From assembly GCF_048553275.1 (NCBI RefSeq), contig NZ_JBLZMW010000005.1, forward strand, positions 182,045-246,044: a stretch of 64,000 nt of DNA. Direction: 5' to 3'. The notes beneath the pieces are model-generated. The model was not told where the DNA came from and made no database searches. It saw nothing but the letters and a program-made list of their open reading frames with translations. A program made the position numbers and the translations under genes. Positions 42,320-50,535 of the stretch are shown here, piece after piece. Source of the stretch: Pacificoceanicola sp048553275. Lineage in GTDB: Bacteria; Pseudomonadota; Alphaproteobacteria; Rhodobacterales; Rhodobacteraceae. Position 1 is the stretch's first letter; each line of letters opens with the position of its first letter.

Positions 42320-43032
42320 GGCTGGCCATGTGGTCCGGGCCGCGCAACCTGTCGACGGCGATGATGTATGCATTTGGCAATCGCGCCGATTTCCACGCCG
42401 TGGATGAGCCATTCTACGGGCCGTATCTGCGGCTTACCGGTCTGAATCATCCTATGGCCATAGAGATCAGAGAAAGTCGCCCCGAGGGGCCATTTGAGGT
42501 GGAACAGAGCCTGATCGGTCCGATCCCGAACGGCAAACCGCATGCCTATCACAAGCATATGTGCCAGCACATGATTGATGGCATCCCGCGCGACTTCATG
42601 GCGGATTGCGTGAATGTCTTCCTTTTGCGACACCCTGCACGCGTGGTTGCCAGCTTTACGAAGGGTTATCCGCAAGCCGGAGCCGATGACATCGGTTTTG
42701 AAAAGCAAGCGGAGTTGTTCGAGCACTGCCGTGCCCTGGGTCAGACACCGGTTGTGATCGACAGCGCGGATATCCGGAAGAACCCGGAACGCGCCTTGCG
42801 CCAGCTGTGCGAAACCGTCGGGCTTGATTGGGATCCGGCCGTGCTGACCTGGTCTGCCGGGCCCAAGCCCTATGACGGGGCCTGGGCGCCACATTGGTAT
42901 AAGTCAGTACATGGCAGTACGGGCTTTGCCGGGGCGGAGGGGCCACTTCCAAATCTGGACGGCCGGGCCGGGGCGCTCGCCGATGAGGCCATGCAATATT
43001 ATGACTTCATGGTCGCCCACGCAAAAAACTGA
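42316..43032 (+). CDS. Sulfotransferase-like P-loop protein paired with the aminotransferase
   Basis: A 238-residue protein with a PAPS-type P-loop at the N-terminus (WSGPRNLSTAMMYAFGN, residues 6-22) and a downstream segment VFLLRHPARVVASF resembling the 3'-phosphate-binding motif of sulfotransferases. No signal peptide or membrane helix. The start ATG overlaps the aminotransferase stop. I recall plant branched-chain-aminotransferase-like proteins that carry both domains in one chain, which would support a shared function; the substrate is unknown. Confidence 0.75.
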   Translation: MRLAMWSGPRNLSTAMMYAFGNRADFHAVDEPFYGPYLRLTGLNHPMAIEIRESRPEGPFEVEQSLIGPIPNGKPHAYHKHMCQHMIDGIPRDFMADCVNVFLLRHPARVVASFTKGYPQAGADDIGFEKQAELFEHCRALGQTPVVIDSADIRKNPERALRQLCETVGLDWDPAVLTWSAGPKPYDGAWAPHWYKSVHGSTGFAGAEGPLPNLDGRAGALADEAMQYYDFMVAHAKN

Positions 43033-43118
43033 CCATCGTCTGAAACTCTTTCACGACGTCTTCCGTGACTTGGACCAAGCGCGACCGAATTCGCGCCTTT
43101 CAAAAAACGGAGAGACCC

Positions 43119-43532
43119 ATGAAGATGATTTTCGCCAGTACCCTTATCGCGCTCACCTCGACCTACGCCATGGCAGCCAGCCACAGCATGGCGCCGGGCG
43201 TCGAGGCCATGGACCAGGATGTGTCCGGCGGCACCGTGAGCGCCTCCAAGGTCATCGCCCCGGCCAACGGATGGCTCGTCGTGCACCGTACCGGCAGCGA
43301 CATGAAACCCGGCCCGGTGGTTGGCTATGCGCCGCTCAAAATGGGTGAAAACATGGACGTGTCCGCCATTCTTCAGGAAGACGTCGCCTCCGGTGACATG
43401 CTGATGCTGATGGTGCACGGTGAAGATGGCGGGATGGCGACCGGCGTCTTCGAATACACCCTCGGTGCGAAAGAAGATGGCCCGATCAAGCCGGATGGCG
43501 AATTGGTCATGACCGTCGTCACCGCCGAGTGA
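43119..43532 (+). CDS. Exported DUF7282-type protein
   Basis: A 137-residue protein with a clear signal peptide (MKMIFASTLIALTSTYAMAA, cleavage near AMA-ASH). The mature part has repeated beta-type segments (VSASKVIAPANGWLVVHR, GVFEYTLG) typical of the DUF7282 domain; function unknown. The start has GGAGAG upstream; the open frame from 43065 is leader. A terminator follows the stop. Confidence 0.85.
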   Translation: MKMIFASTLIALTSTYAMAASHSMAPGVEAMDQDVSGGTVSASKVIAPANGWLVVHRTGSDMKPGPVVGYAPLKMGENMDVSAILQEDVASGDMLMLMVHGEDGGMATGVFEYTLGAKEDGPIKPDGELVMTVVTAE

Positions 43533-43571
43533 TGGCCCCGGCTACATGAGGGCGCGATGCGCCCCCATGCA

Positions 43572-43606
43572 AAACGGAGGCGACCACTCCCCGCCTCCGT
43601 TTCGTC
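43572..43606 (+). terminator. Terminator after the DUF7282 gene
   Basis: An 11-bp perfect stem AAACGGAGGCG / CGCCTCCGTTT encloses a 9-base loop, with TTCG after it on the plus strand and TTTTGC on the minus. It lies 40 bases past the DUF7282 stop and also sits downstream of the convergent SCP2 gene. Confidence 0.7.
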
Positions 43607-43639
43607 CAGCGCCCGTATCAAGGCGGGTTAGCGACTGTT

Positions 43640-43924
43640 TCAGCTCAGAAGTTGGCTTAGTTTCAAAGCAAGGCTCATATCGCCTGACACCTTGATCTTG
43701 CCCATGGCAAAGGCAGTCATCGGGTTGAGTTTTCCTGCGATCAGCTTTTCGAGGTTCTTCTGAGAGATCCGGATCGTGCAGTCGGCTGGCATGTCAGCCA
43801 GATGCGCGGTGCCGTCCGCCAATGTGATGGCGCCATCCTCCATGCAATCGAATTTGATCGACTGTTCCAACGGATGTTTGTCGAGCCCGCGTTGCATTTT
43901 CGCGGCAATGTCGATGAGCGGCAT
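43640..43924 (-). CDS. SCP2 sterol-binding domain protein
   Basis: A 94-residue single-domain protein. CTIRISQKNLEKLIAGKLNPMTAFAMGKIKVSGDMSLALKL is the SCP2 core split as CTIRISQKNLEKLIAG and LNPMTAFAMGKIKVSGDM. SCP2 domains bind lipids; single-domain bacterial forms of this size occur in fatty-acid-related contexts, but no such neighbour is present here. The start has AAGGACACCCC upstream. Confidence 0.92.
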   Translation of the reverse strand: MPLIDIAAKMQRGLDKHPLEQSIKFDCMEDGAITLADGTAHLADMPADCTIRISQKNLEKLIAGKLNPMTAFAMGKIKVSGDMSLALKLSQLLS

Positions 43925-44007
43925 GGGGTGTCCTTTGCGTATTTGCCTCAGCTACCGGTAGCTGAGCAAAGCGGACAACAGTGACGTTGCGGCGCATGCC
44001 GCGCCGT

Positions 44008-44043
44008 CAAAAGACCAACGGCCCGCCTGTTTCCAGACGGGCC
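44008..44043 (-). terminator. Terminator after argG
   Basis: A 10-bp stem GGCCCGCCTG / CAGACGGGCC (one wobble pair, short loop) lies 23 bases past the argG stop; on the minus strand it is followed by GTTGGTCTTTTGAC, a weak T-rich tail. Confidence 0.55.
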
Positions 44044-44065
44044 CGATAGACACGACCAAGCGCCA

Positions 44066-45289
44066 TTATTTAAGCCGGCGGTTCCGTGCAGCCAAGAGGC
44101 GCAGGCGCAGGGCGTTCAGGGTGATGAAGCCCGCTGCGTCTTTCTGATCGTAAGCGCCCGCGTCGTCTTCGAACGTCACATGCGCTTCGGAATAGAGCGA
44201 GTGCTCTGACCAGCGCGCGACGGTGCGCACCGAGCCTTTGTAGAGCTTGAGACGAACGGTGCCGGTCACGTGTTCCTGGCTTTTGTCGATCAGGGCCTGC
44301 AGCATCTCGCGCTCCGGCGAGAACCAGAAACCGTTGTAGATCAGTTCCGCATAGCGCGGCATGATCGAGTCCTTCAGATGACCCGCGCCGCTGTCGAGCG
44401 TGATCTGCTCGATGCCGCGGTGCGCTTCGAGAAGGATCGTACCGCCCGGCGTCTCATAGATGCCGCGGGATTTCATCCCGACAAAGCGGTTCTCGACGAA
44501 ATCGAGACGACCGACGCCGTGCTTGCGGCCATATTCATTCAATTCGGTCAGGATCGTTGCGGGGCTCATCGGCACACCGTTGATCGCCACCGCGTCACCC
44601 GTATCGAAGGTGACTTCGATGATTTCCGGCTCGTCTGGTGCATCCTCCGGGTGAACGGTGCGCTGATAGACATAATCGGGCGCGTCCTGCGCCGGGTCTT
44701 CCAGAACCTTGCCCTCTGAAGAGGTGTGCAGCAGGTTTGCGTCGACGCTGAACGGAGCCTCGCCGCGCTTGTCCTTGGCGATCGGGATCTGGTGCTGCTC
44801 GGCGAACTCAAGAAGCGACGTCCGCGACGACAGTGACCATTCACGCCATGGCGCGATGCATTTGATATCCGGGTCGAGCGCAGCAGAGGACAGCTCAAAG
44901 CGCACCTGATCGTTGCCCTTGCCGGTTGCGCCGTGCGCGATGGCGTCTGCGCCGGTTTCGTGCGCAATCTCGACAAGGCGCTTGGAGATCAGGGGGCGGG
45001 CAATGGACGTCCCGAGCAGGTAGAGACCCTCGTACACCGCATTGGCGCGGAACATCGGGAAAACAAAGTCCCTCACGAACTCTTCGCGGACATCTTCGAT
45101 ATAGATGTTCTCTGGTTTGATCCCCAGCATTTCAGCCTTGGCGCGGGCGGGTTCGAGCTCTTCACCCTGTCCGAGATCAGCGGTAAAGGTGACCACTTCG
45201 CAGCCATACTCGGTTTGCAGCCATTTCAGGATGATAGACGTGTCGAGGCCGCCGGAATAGGCCAGGACGACTTTCTTGGGCGCGGACAT
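44066..45289 (-). CDS. argG: ArgG, argininosuccinate synthase
   Basis: A 407-residue enzyme that joins citrulline and aspartate in arginine synthesis. The ATP pyrophosphatase P-loop AYSGGLDTS is at residues 10-18; GATGKGNDQVRFEL, YEEAPF-type KRGEAPFSVDANLLHTS and GIYETPGGTIL are standard for ArgG. The ATG at 45289 has AGAGGA at a spacing of 8; the open frame to 45349 adds a non-homologous tail. Confidence 0.97.
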   Translation of the reverse strand: MSAPKKVVLAYSGGLDTSIILKWLQTEYGCEVVTFTADLGQGEELEPARAKAEMLGIKPENIYIEDVREEFVRDFVFPMFRANAVYEGLYLLGTSIARPLISKRLVEIAHETGADAIAHGATGKGNDQVRFELSSAALDPDIKCIAPWREWSLSSRTSLLEFAEQHQIPIAKDKRGEAPFSVDANLLHTSSEGKVLEDPAQDAPDYVYQRTVHPEDAPDEPEIIEVTFDTGDAVAINGVPMSPATILTELNEYGRKHGVGRLDFVENRFVGMKSRGIYETPGGTILLEAHRGIEQITLDSGAGHLKDSIMPRYAELIYNGFWFSPEREMLQALIDKSQEHVTGTVRLKLYKGSVRTVARWSEHSLYSEAHVTFEDDAGAYDQKDAAGFITLNALRLRLLAARNRRLK

Positions 45290-45410
45290 GCTGGAATTCC
45301 TCTGTCTGTGATTGACGGGCGACTTACTGTGTTTTGCGGGCGTCGGCAAGGATAGCCGTTGACGGCAGGCCCGGACATGCTAGCCCATAGCCAAAAGGGG
45401 AGGGCCCGTG

Positions 45411-46145
45411 ATGAAAGGCTGGACGATTTTCACCCATTCCGTGCGGCTGGTCCTGAGCAATCTGGAGATGGCGTTGCGCGTGTCGCTGGTCTTGTACCTT
45501 CTGCAGGCGGCCTATCATGTGATGGCTTTCATGGCGGCGCCGGAAGCTGCGGAACCCAGCGTCTTTGCTCCGTCGGACCCTGTCTTCGATCTGCCGCTGT
45601 TGCTCCTGGGCCTTGGAACCATCGTGTCGAGCCTCTGGATCGCCGTGGCCTGGCATCGTTATGTCCTAGTCGAAGAGATGCCTGCCGGATGGCTGCCCCG
45701 GTGGCATGGCGACAAGATCCTTGGGTATCTTGGGCGGTCCATCATGCTTGGTTTGCTGATTTTCCTGGTTCTCGCGGTGACCATGGTGGTCGTGGTGGTC
45801 CTTCCGGCATTGCAGGCCTTTATCATGCCTGGGCTCGTGCTCGCTGGTTCATATTTCTTTTTCCGCCTCGGTGTGATGCTGCCCGCAGGCGCTGTTGGTG
45901 AAAAACTCTCGGTTGCCGAGTGCTGGAGTGCCACCCGGGACAAGGACGGTGCGATTGTTGTTCTGGCGGTGCTGATGATGGCAGGCACCTTTATCCTGCA
46001 GGTGCCATCCCTGGTGAGTGGGAACCTGTATTCACCGATCACCTTGGTCTACAATCTGGTCACCGGTTGGTTCGCCACCATGATCGGCGTGTCGATCCTG
46101 ACCACACTCTACGGGCATTATGTGCAGGGACGGAGCATAGACTGA
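45411..46145 (+). CDS. Uncharacterised multi-pass membrane protein
   Basis: A 244-residue inner-membrane protein that I cannot name. About six hydrophobic spans are visible (near 20-42, 62-80, 103-125, 130-150, 175-195, 205-225), with a basic loop (WLPRWHGDKILGYLGR) between spans 2 and 3. GGGGAGGG precedes the start; the ATG at 45411 has better spacing than the GTG one codon earlier. It stands divergent from argG and 36 bases before ilvA, so could be co-transcribed with it. Similar proteins are common in Rhodobacteraceae without assigned function. Confidence 0.75.
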   Translation: MKGWTIFTHSVRLVLSNLEMALRVSLVLYLLQAAYHVMAFMAAPEAAEPSVFAPSDPVFDLPLLLLGLGTIVSSLWIAVAWHRYVLVEEMPAGWLPRWHGDKILGYLGRSIMLGLLIFLVLAVTMVVVVVLPALQAFIMPGLVLAGSYFFFRLGVMLPAGAVGEKLSVAECWSATRDKDGAIVVLAVLMMAGTFILQVPSLVSGNLYSPITLVYNLVTGWFATMIGVSILTTLYGHYVQGRSID

Positions 46146-46181
46146 CTTGCGTGATGGCCTGCGCTTTGTCACCACTGGTCC

Positions 46182-47408
46182 ATGAGTGATTTTCAAGACA
46201 AGGCCCGCGCGGCCACCCAAGCCATGCGGGAGGTGTTCCCGGAAACGCCCCTTCTGCGCAATGCCCACCTTTCGGAGATGTACGGCGCTGACATATGGCT
46301 CAAGCGCGAAGATCTCAGTCCGGTGCGCAGCTACAAGCTCCGGGGTGCGTTCAATGCAATGCGCAAACGCGATGACCTGGGTCTTGTCGTTTGTGCCAGC
46401 GCGGGCAACCATGCGCAGGGCGTTGCCTTCATGTGCAGACATTTCGGCGTGCGCGGCGTGATTTTCATGCCGGTCACGACGCCGCAGCAGAAGATCCAGA
46501 AAACCGCCATGTTCGGCGGAGACAGTGTCGAGATCAAGCTCATCGGCGATTACTTCGACGAATGCCTGACAGCGGCCAAGGCGTTTGCCGAGCGCGAAGA
46601 CGGTTACTTCCTGTCGCCTTTCGACGATGCCGACGTGATCGAAGGTCAGGCCAGCGTTGGCGTCGAGATCGAAGAGCAGCTTGGCGCTGTGCCCGATATG
46701 CTCGTGATTCCGGTCGGCGGCGGCGGTCTTGGGTCCGGTCTTCTGAGCTATTTCGGTAGTTCGCCGCAGTATACCTTTGTTGAACCAAAGGGCGGGGCCT
46801 GTTTGCGGGCGGCGCTGGAAGCGGGCCGTCCCGTCACGCTGAACAAGGTAAATACCTTTGCCGATGGCGCTGCGGTGGCACGCATCGGGGATGTGACTTT
46901 CGACCGTCTCAAGGGCGTCGGGCTGGCCAGCACGCTGCAGATCGCGGAGGACCGCCTGTGTACAACGATGCTTGATATGTTGAATGTCGAAGGGATCGTG
47001 CTGGAGCCAGCCGGCGCGCTTGCGGTGGATGCGCTCAAGGATATGGGTCAGATGATCCGGGGCCGGCGGGTTGTCTGCGTCACGTCGGGCGGCAATTTTG
47101 ATTTCGAACGGCTCCCCGAGGTCAAGGAGCGGGCGCAGACTTATGCGGGGTTGAAGAAGTATTTCATCCTGCGTTTGCCGCAGCGCCCCGGTGCGCTTCG
47201 CGGATTTCTCGATATGCTTGGCCCGGAGGATGACATTGCCCGGTTCGAATACCTCAAGAAATCGGCGCGGAACTTCGGCTCCGTACTGATCGGCATCGAA
47301 ACCCGCGATTCGGGCAATTTTGCCCGTCTCTATGAGAAGCTTGACGCCGGAGGGTATGTCTACAACGACATCACCGACGATGAAGTTCTGTCGAATTTCA
47401 TAATATGA
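46182..47408 (+). CDS. ilvA: Threonine ammonia-lyase (short form with C-terminal ACT-like domain)
   Basis: A 408-residue PLP enzyme turning threonine into 2-oxobutanoate for isoleucine synthesis. The PLP lysine is in SPVRSYKLRGAFNAM near residues 46-60; the glycine-rich loop is IPVGGGGLGSGLL. The C-terminal 80 residues (KKYFILRLPQRPGALRGFLDML onward) form one ACT-like regulatory domain, half of that in E. coli IlvA. The stop overlaps the SDR gene by 4 bases. Confidence 0.95.
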   Translation: MSDFQDKARAATQAMREVFPETPLLRNAHLSEMYGADIWLKREDLSPVRSYKLRGAFNAMRKRDDLGLVVCASAGNHAQGVAFMCRHFGVRGVIFMPVTTPQQKIQKTAMFGGDSVEIKLIGDYFDECLTAAKAFAEREDGYFLSPFDDADVIEGQASVGVEIEEQLGAVPDMLVIPVGGGGLGSGLLSYFGSSPQYTFVEPKGGACLRAALEAGRPVTLNKVNTFADGAAVARIGDVTFDRLKGVGLASTLQIAEDRLCTTMLDMLNVEGIVLEPAGALAVDALKDMGQMIRGRRVVCVTSGGNFDFERLPEVKERAQTYAGLKKYFILRLPQRPGALRGFLDMLGPEDDIARFEYLKKSARNFGSVLIGIETRDSGNFARLYEKLDAGGYVYNDITDDEVLSNFII

Positions 47409-48226
47409 GGTTCGCGGGACGCACGGCGATCGTTACAGGGGCCGGCCAGGGCATCGGCCGCGCGATTGCGATTGCGCTTTCGTCAGAAGGGATGCGGGTC
47501 TGCGTCAGTGACATGAATTTTGACGCGGCAGAAAGCACAGCGCAGTCCTGTGGTGGCCTGGCCGTGGCCTGCGACGTCCGCAGGCTCGAGGATCTTGAGC
47601 GGCTGGTGGCGACCGCTCAGGCCGCGCTCGGCGAGATTGATCTTCTGTGCTCGAATGCCGGGTTCGCCCGCGGCGCTGTCGAGGGGCCAGCCAGCGCGAC
47701 GGATGAGCAATGGCAGGATAGCTGGGATGTGCATGTGATGGCGCATCTGCGGGCCTGCCGTCTGTTGCTGCCCGCGATGATTGCGCGGGGCGAAGGCTGG
47801 CTGGTCAATGTCGCTTCGGCGGCCGGATTATTGAGCCAGATTGGCGATGCCCCCTATTCGGCGACGAAGCATGCGGCAGTCAGTCTGGCGCAATCGTTGG
47901 CCATCGAGCATGGAGATCAAGGCATTCGCGCCAGTGTTGTTTGCCCGCTTTACGTTGCCACGCCATTGCTCGGTTATGCGGAGGGGGCTGTCCCGGGTGA
48001 TCGGGCGAATGACCGGGTGCTTGGTCCGCAGGACGTCGCTGACGCATTGATCAGGGGTCTGCGGGAGGAGCGCTTCTTGATCCTTCCGCATGATGAGGCG
48101 GCTCAGTTCTTCCGCCGCCGGGCCGAGGACATGGATCGATGGGTCTCCGGAATGCGGCGCCTAAGGCGGGACGCGTTCCGTGATGATCCTCCGGAAACAC
48201 TGGCAGAATTGCACAAAAGGCTTTGA
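47405..48226 (+). CDS. Short-chain dehydrogenase/reductase
   Basis: A 273-residue NAD(P)-dependent oxidoreductase. The dinucleotide motif VTGAGQGIGRA is at residues 10-20, NAGFA near 88 replaces NAGxx, and the active site is APYSATKHAA (YxxxK) near 156. Substrate unknown. It is translationally coupled to ilvA and converges on the Hpt gene with 11 bases between the stops. Confidence 0.93.
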   Translation: MRFAGRTAIVTGAGQGIGRAIAIALSSEGMRVCVSDMNFDAAESTAQSCGGLAVACDVRRLEDLERLVATAQAALGEIDLLCSNAGFARGAVEGPASATDEQWQDSWDVHVMAHLRACRLLLPAMIARGEGWLVNVASAAGLLSQIGDAPYSATKHAAVSLAQSLAIEHGDQGIRASVVCPLYVATPLLGYAEGAVPGDRANDRVLGPQDVADALIRGLREERFLILPHDEAAQFFRRRAEDMDRWVSGMRRLRRDAFRDDPPETLAELHKRL

Positions 48227-48237
48227 CTTGAGGAGCT

Positions 48238-48573
48238 TCAGGCCGCGAAACGTTGTGGAAAATCCTGAAGAAATGCGGCACGGCTGTTTTCGAAGATGGT
48301 GCGGACCGCGCCAAATGGCACCGCATGCGCATCCCCGGTTGCGGCGGCCTTTTCGCCTCGCTGGCAGACATCCGCAAGATCCGAGAATCCGAGGTTCAGC
48401 GCGGCGCCCTTGAGAAAGTGCATCTGCTCTTCGGTGACGATTGGATTTCCTGCCGCGCTTTCAAGGAGGACGATGGCGTTTTCCACTTCGCTCAGGAACA
48501 GCTCAAGAACTTCGGCAAAGTCCTCCGGTCCGATTTCGTCGCGCAACTCGGCGACACGTGCCCAATCGATCAT
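48238..48573 (-). CDS. Hpt (histidine phosphotransfer) domain protein
   Basis: A 111-residue single-domain phosphotransfer protein. The phospho-accepting histidine is in MHFLKGAALNLGF near residue 52; helices on both sides are acidic (GPEDFAEVLELFLSEVENA). The ATG at 48573 has GGAG at 8 bases spacing and the start MIDWARVAEL fits the family; an ATG two codons earlier has it at 2. It is divergent from the receiver-phosphatase gene and is a candidate phosphodonor for it. Confidence 0.85.
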   Translation of the reverse strand: MIDWARVAELRDEIGPEDFAEVLELFLSEVENAIVLLESAAGNPIVTEEQMHFLKGAALNLGFSDLADVCQRGEKAAATGDAHAVPFGAVRTIFENSRAAFLQDFPQRFAA

Positions 48574-48734
48574 GATCATGTCTCCACTATTGCTGCCGAC
48601 CCTAGGAGCCAAAAGTGAACGGACGGTTTCCGTCAATGTTCGGCTGTTTTGCATTTTAGGTTTCACCGACTGTTAACTTGGCCGGCTCTACAAACCGTCC
48701 AGTTCGAGTGCCGCCCCAAGGGCAGGGAGTAGAC

Positions 48735-50012
48735 GTGCAGGCCAGCGCAACCGATGAATTCCTGATTGAGCCGGACGCCGTCCGGCGCGTTCTATTGGTT
48801 GATGATAGCCGTCTGCAGCTGAAAATCGTGAGCGCAATGCTTCTCCGTTGGGGCTTCGAGGTTTTTCAGGCAGAGTCGGGCCCGGAAGCGCTGGAAATCT
48901 GCGCCAGAACGCCGCCGGATCTGGTACTTTCCGACTGGATGATGCCGGGAATGGACGGCCTGGAATTCTGCCGACGCTTCCGTGAGATGCGCGCGGAGAC
49001 GTATGGCTACTTCATTCTTCTGACGTCCAAGAGCGAGAAAGGCGAAGTCGCCCAAGGTCTCGATGCGGGGGCGGATGATTTTCTGACGAAACCGGTGAAT
49101 TCCCACGAGTTGCGCGCCCGCATCAACGCCGGTGCGCGGGTTGTCTCGATGGAGCGGCAATTGTCGGAAAAAAACCGTCAGATTTCCGAAGCCTTTTCCG
49201 AACTCAAGACAATCCATGAGGCCATCGACAACGACCTCAAGCAGGCTCGCAAGATTCAGCAGGCCCTGGTCCCCGAACGCGTCCGTCTGTTCGGGACCTC
49301 GCGTGTCAGCCTCCTGTTGCAGCCATGCGGACATGTTGGCGGCGACCTTGTCGGGATGTTCACGCCGGGATTCGACCGCATGGGGCTATACAGTATTGAT
49401 GTTTCCGGACACGGTATCACCTCGGCGATGGTTACCGCGCGGGTTGCGGGATATATGTCCAGCACGTTCCCCGATCAGAACATCGCGCTCGATAAGCGAT
49501 TTGATAATTACTACGCGATGCGGAACCCGACGGAGACGGGTCGGCTGTTGAATGAGCGTCTCTCGGCCGATCCCGGCGTCGAGGAATATCTGACGATGGC
49601 CTATGTCGCGGCGGACTTGAAGTCTGGCAAGATGCGCTTGATCCAGGCGGGCCATCCGCCGCCGATCCTGCTTCGCGCGGATGGGACTGTCGAGTTTCTT
49701 GGCAATGGTGGTTTGCCGATCGGTCTGGTGGATGAGGTCACCTACGAGCAGGTCAATTTCACCATGAGCAGTGGCGATCGCCTGTTGCTGTATTCCGACG
49801 GCTTCACTGAGGCGGTCATGAAGGACGGGTCAATGCTGGGCGAGGAGGGGCTTGCCCGGATTTTTGGACTCAGTGTGCAAAACGGCGGTGAAGGGCCGGA
49901 ACTGCTGCAGGATATGTTCTGGCGGCTCACTGCCGATATGAAGAATGCAGACTTTCTGGGTGACGATGTTTCTGCCGCGCTGCTTGAATTCGATGCGGTA
50001 CACGAAACATGA
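48735..50012 (+). CDS. Response regulator with PP2C-type (SpoIIE/RsbU) phosphatase output
   Basis: A 425-residue protein. The receiver domain (about 18-135) has VLLVDDSRLQLK, the phospho-acceptor aspartate in LVLSDWMMPGMDG and LTKPV. A coiled-coil linker (ERQLSEKNRQISEAFSELKTIHEAIDNDLKQARKIQ) joins it to a PP2C phosphatase domain with VGGDLVGMF, IDVSGHGITSAM and GDDVSAALL. Such phosphatases dephosphorylate anti-sigma antagonists in partner-switching systems; no antagonist gene is nearby. AGGGAG lies 5 bases before the GTG at 48735; the frame opens at a TTG at 48678. Confidence 0.9.
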   Translation: MQASATDEFLIEPDAVRRVLLVDDSRLQLKIVSAMLLRWGFEVFQAESGPEALEICARTPPDLVLSDWMMPGMDGLEFCRRFREMRAETYGYFILLTSKSEKGEVAQGLDAGADDFLTKPVNSHELRARINAGARVVSMERQLSEKNRQISEAFSELKTIHEAIDNDLKQARKIQQALVPERVRLFGTSRVSLLLQPCGHVGGDLVGMFTPGFDRMGLYSIDVSGHGITSAMVTARVAGYMSSTFPDQNIALDKRFDNYYAMRNPTETGRLLNERLSADPGVEEYLTMAYVAADLKSGKMRLIQAGHPPPILLRADGTVEFLGNGGLPIGLVDEVTYEQVNFTMSSGDRLLLYSDGFTEAVMKDGSMLGEEGLARIFGLSVQNGGEGPELLQDMFWRLTADMKNADFLGDDVSAALLEFDAVHET

Positions 50013-50016
50013 TCGG

Positions 50017-50457
50017 CTACTGACGACAATATCGCGCGACAAATGCCCGGTCGCCCGGATTGCCGAGCCATTGTGCGGCCTCCTCGGGGGTCGCCCACTG
50101 AACCCTGTGATCGGGTTCAATTGGGTCGGCGTGCGGTCTCACGGGGAGGGCGCGGTAGATAATGCACAGCTTTTCTGCCCAGATGTCGTACTCCGGCATG
50201 AAGGTAAAACGTCGGAACGCGCCTAGCCGACGTGGGTTGCCAATATGCCAGCCGGTCTCTTCGAAGACTTCGCGGTGCAATGCGGCGATGGGATGCTCGC
50301 CCGGATCGATGCCGCCGCCGGGAAGTTGCAATTCGGGATGTGGCCGGGATTGATGAGTCAGCAAAAGCTGGCCATATCGTGGCAGAATGGCATAGACGCC
50401 GGGGCGGAGGATATACCGCCGACCGGCTTCGGGAGGTTGCCCATATCGTCTGATCAT
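50017..50457 (-). CDS. Nudix hydrolase
   Basis: A 146-residue pyrophosphohydrolase. The Nudix box GGIDPGEHPIAALHREVFEETGWHIG is complete (G-x5-E-x7-REVxEExG). The sequence does not indicate a substrate. It converges on the phosphatase gene with 4 bases between the stops and is divergent from hslO. Confidence 0.9.
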   Translation of the reverse strand: MIRRYGQPPEAGRRYILRPGVYAILPRYGQLLLTHQSRPHPELQLPGGGIDPGEHPIAALHREVFEETGWHIGNPRRLGAFRRFTFMPEYDIWAEKLCIIYRALPVRPHADPIEPDHRVQWATPEEAAQWLGNPGDRAFVARYCRQ

Positions 50458-50535
50458 GCCATCGCCCCTTTGCGCTTGCCTTGATCGGCCCTATATGGCT
50501 GCGGTATGCCAGCGCCCGGCAGATAAGGAAACCCC

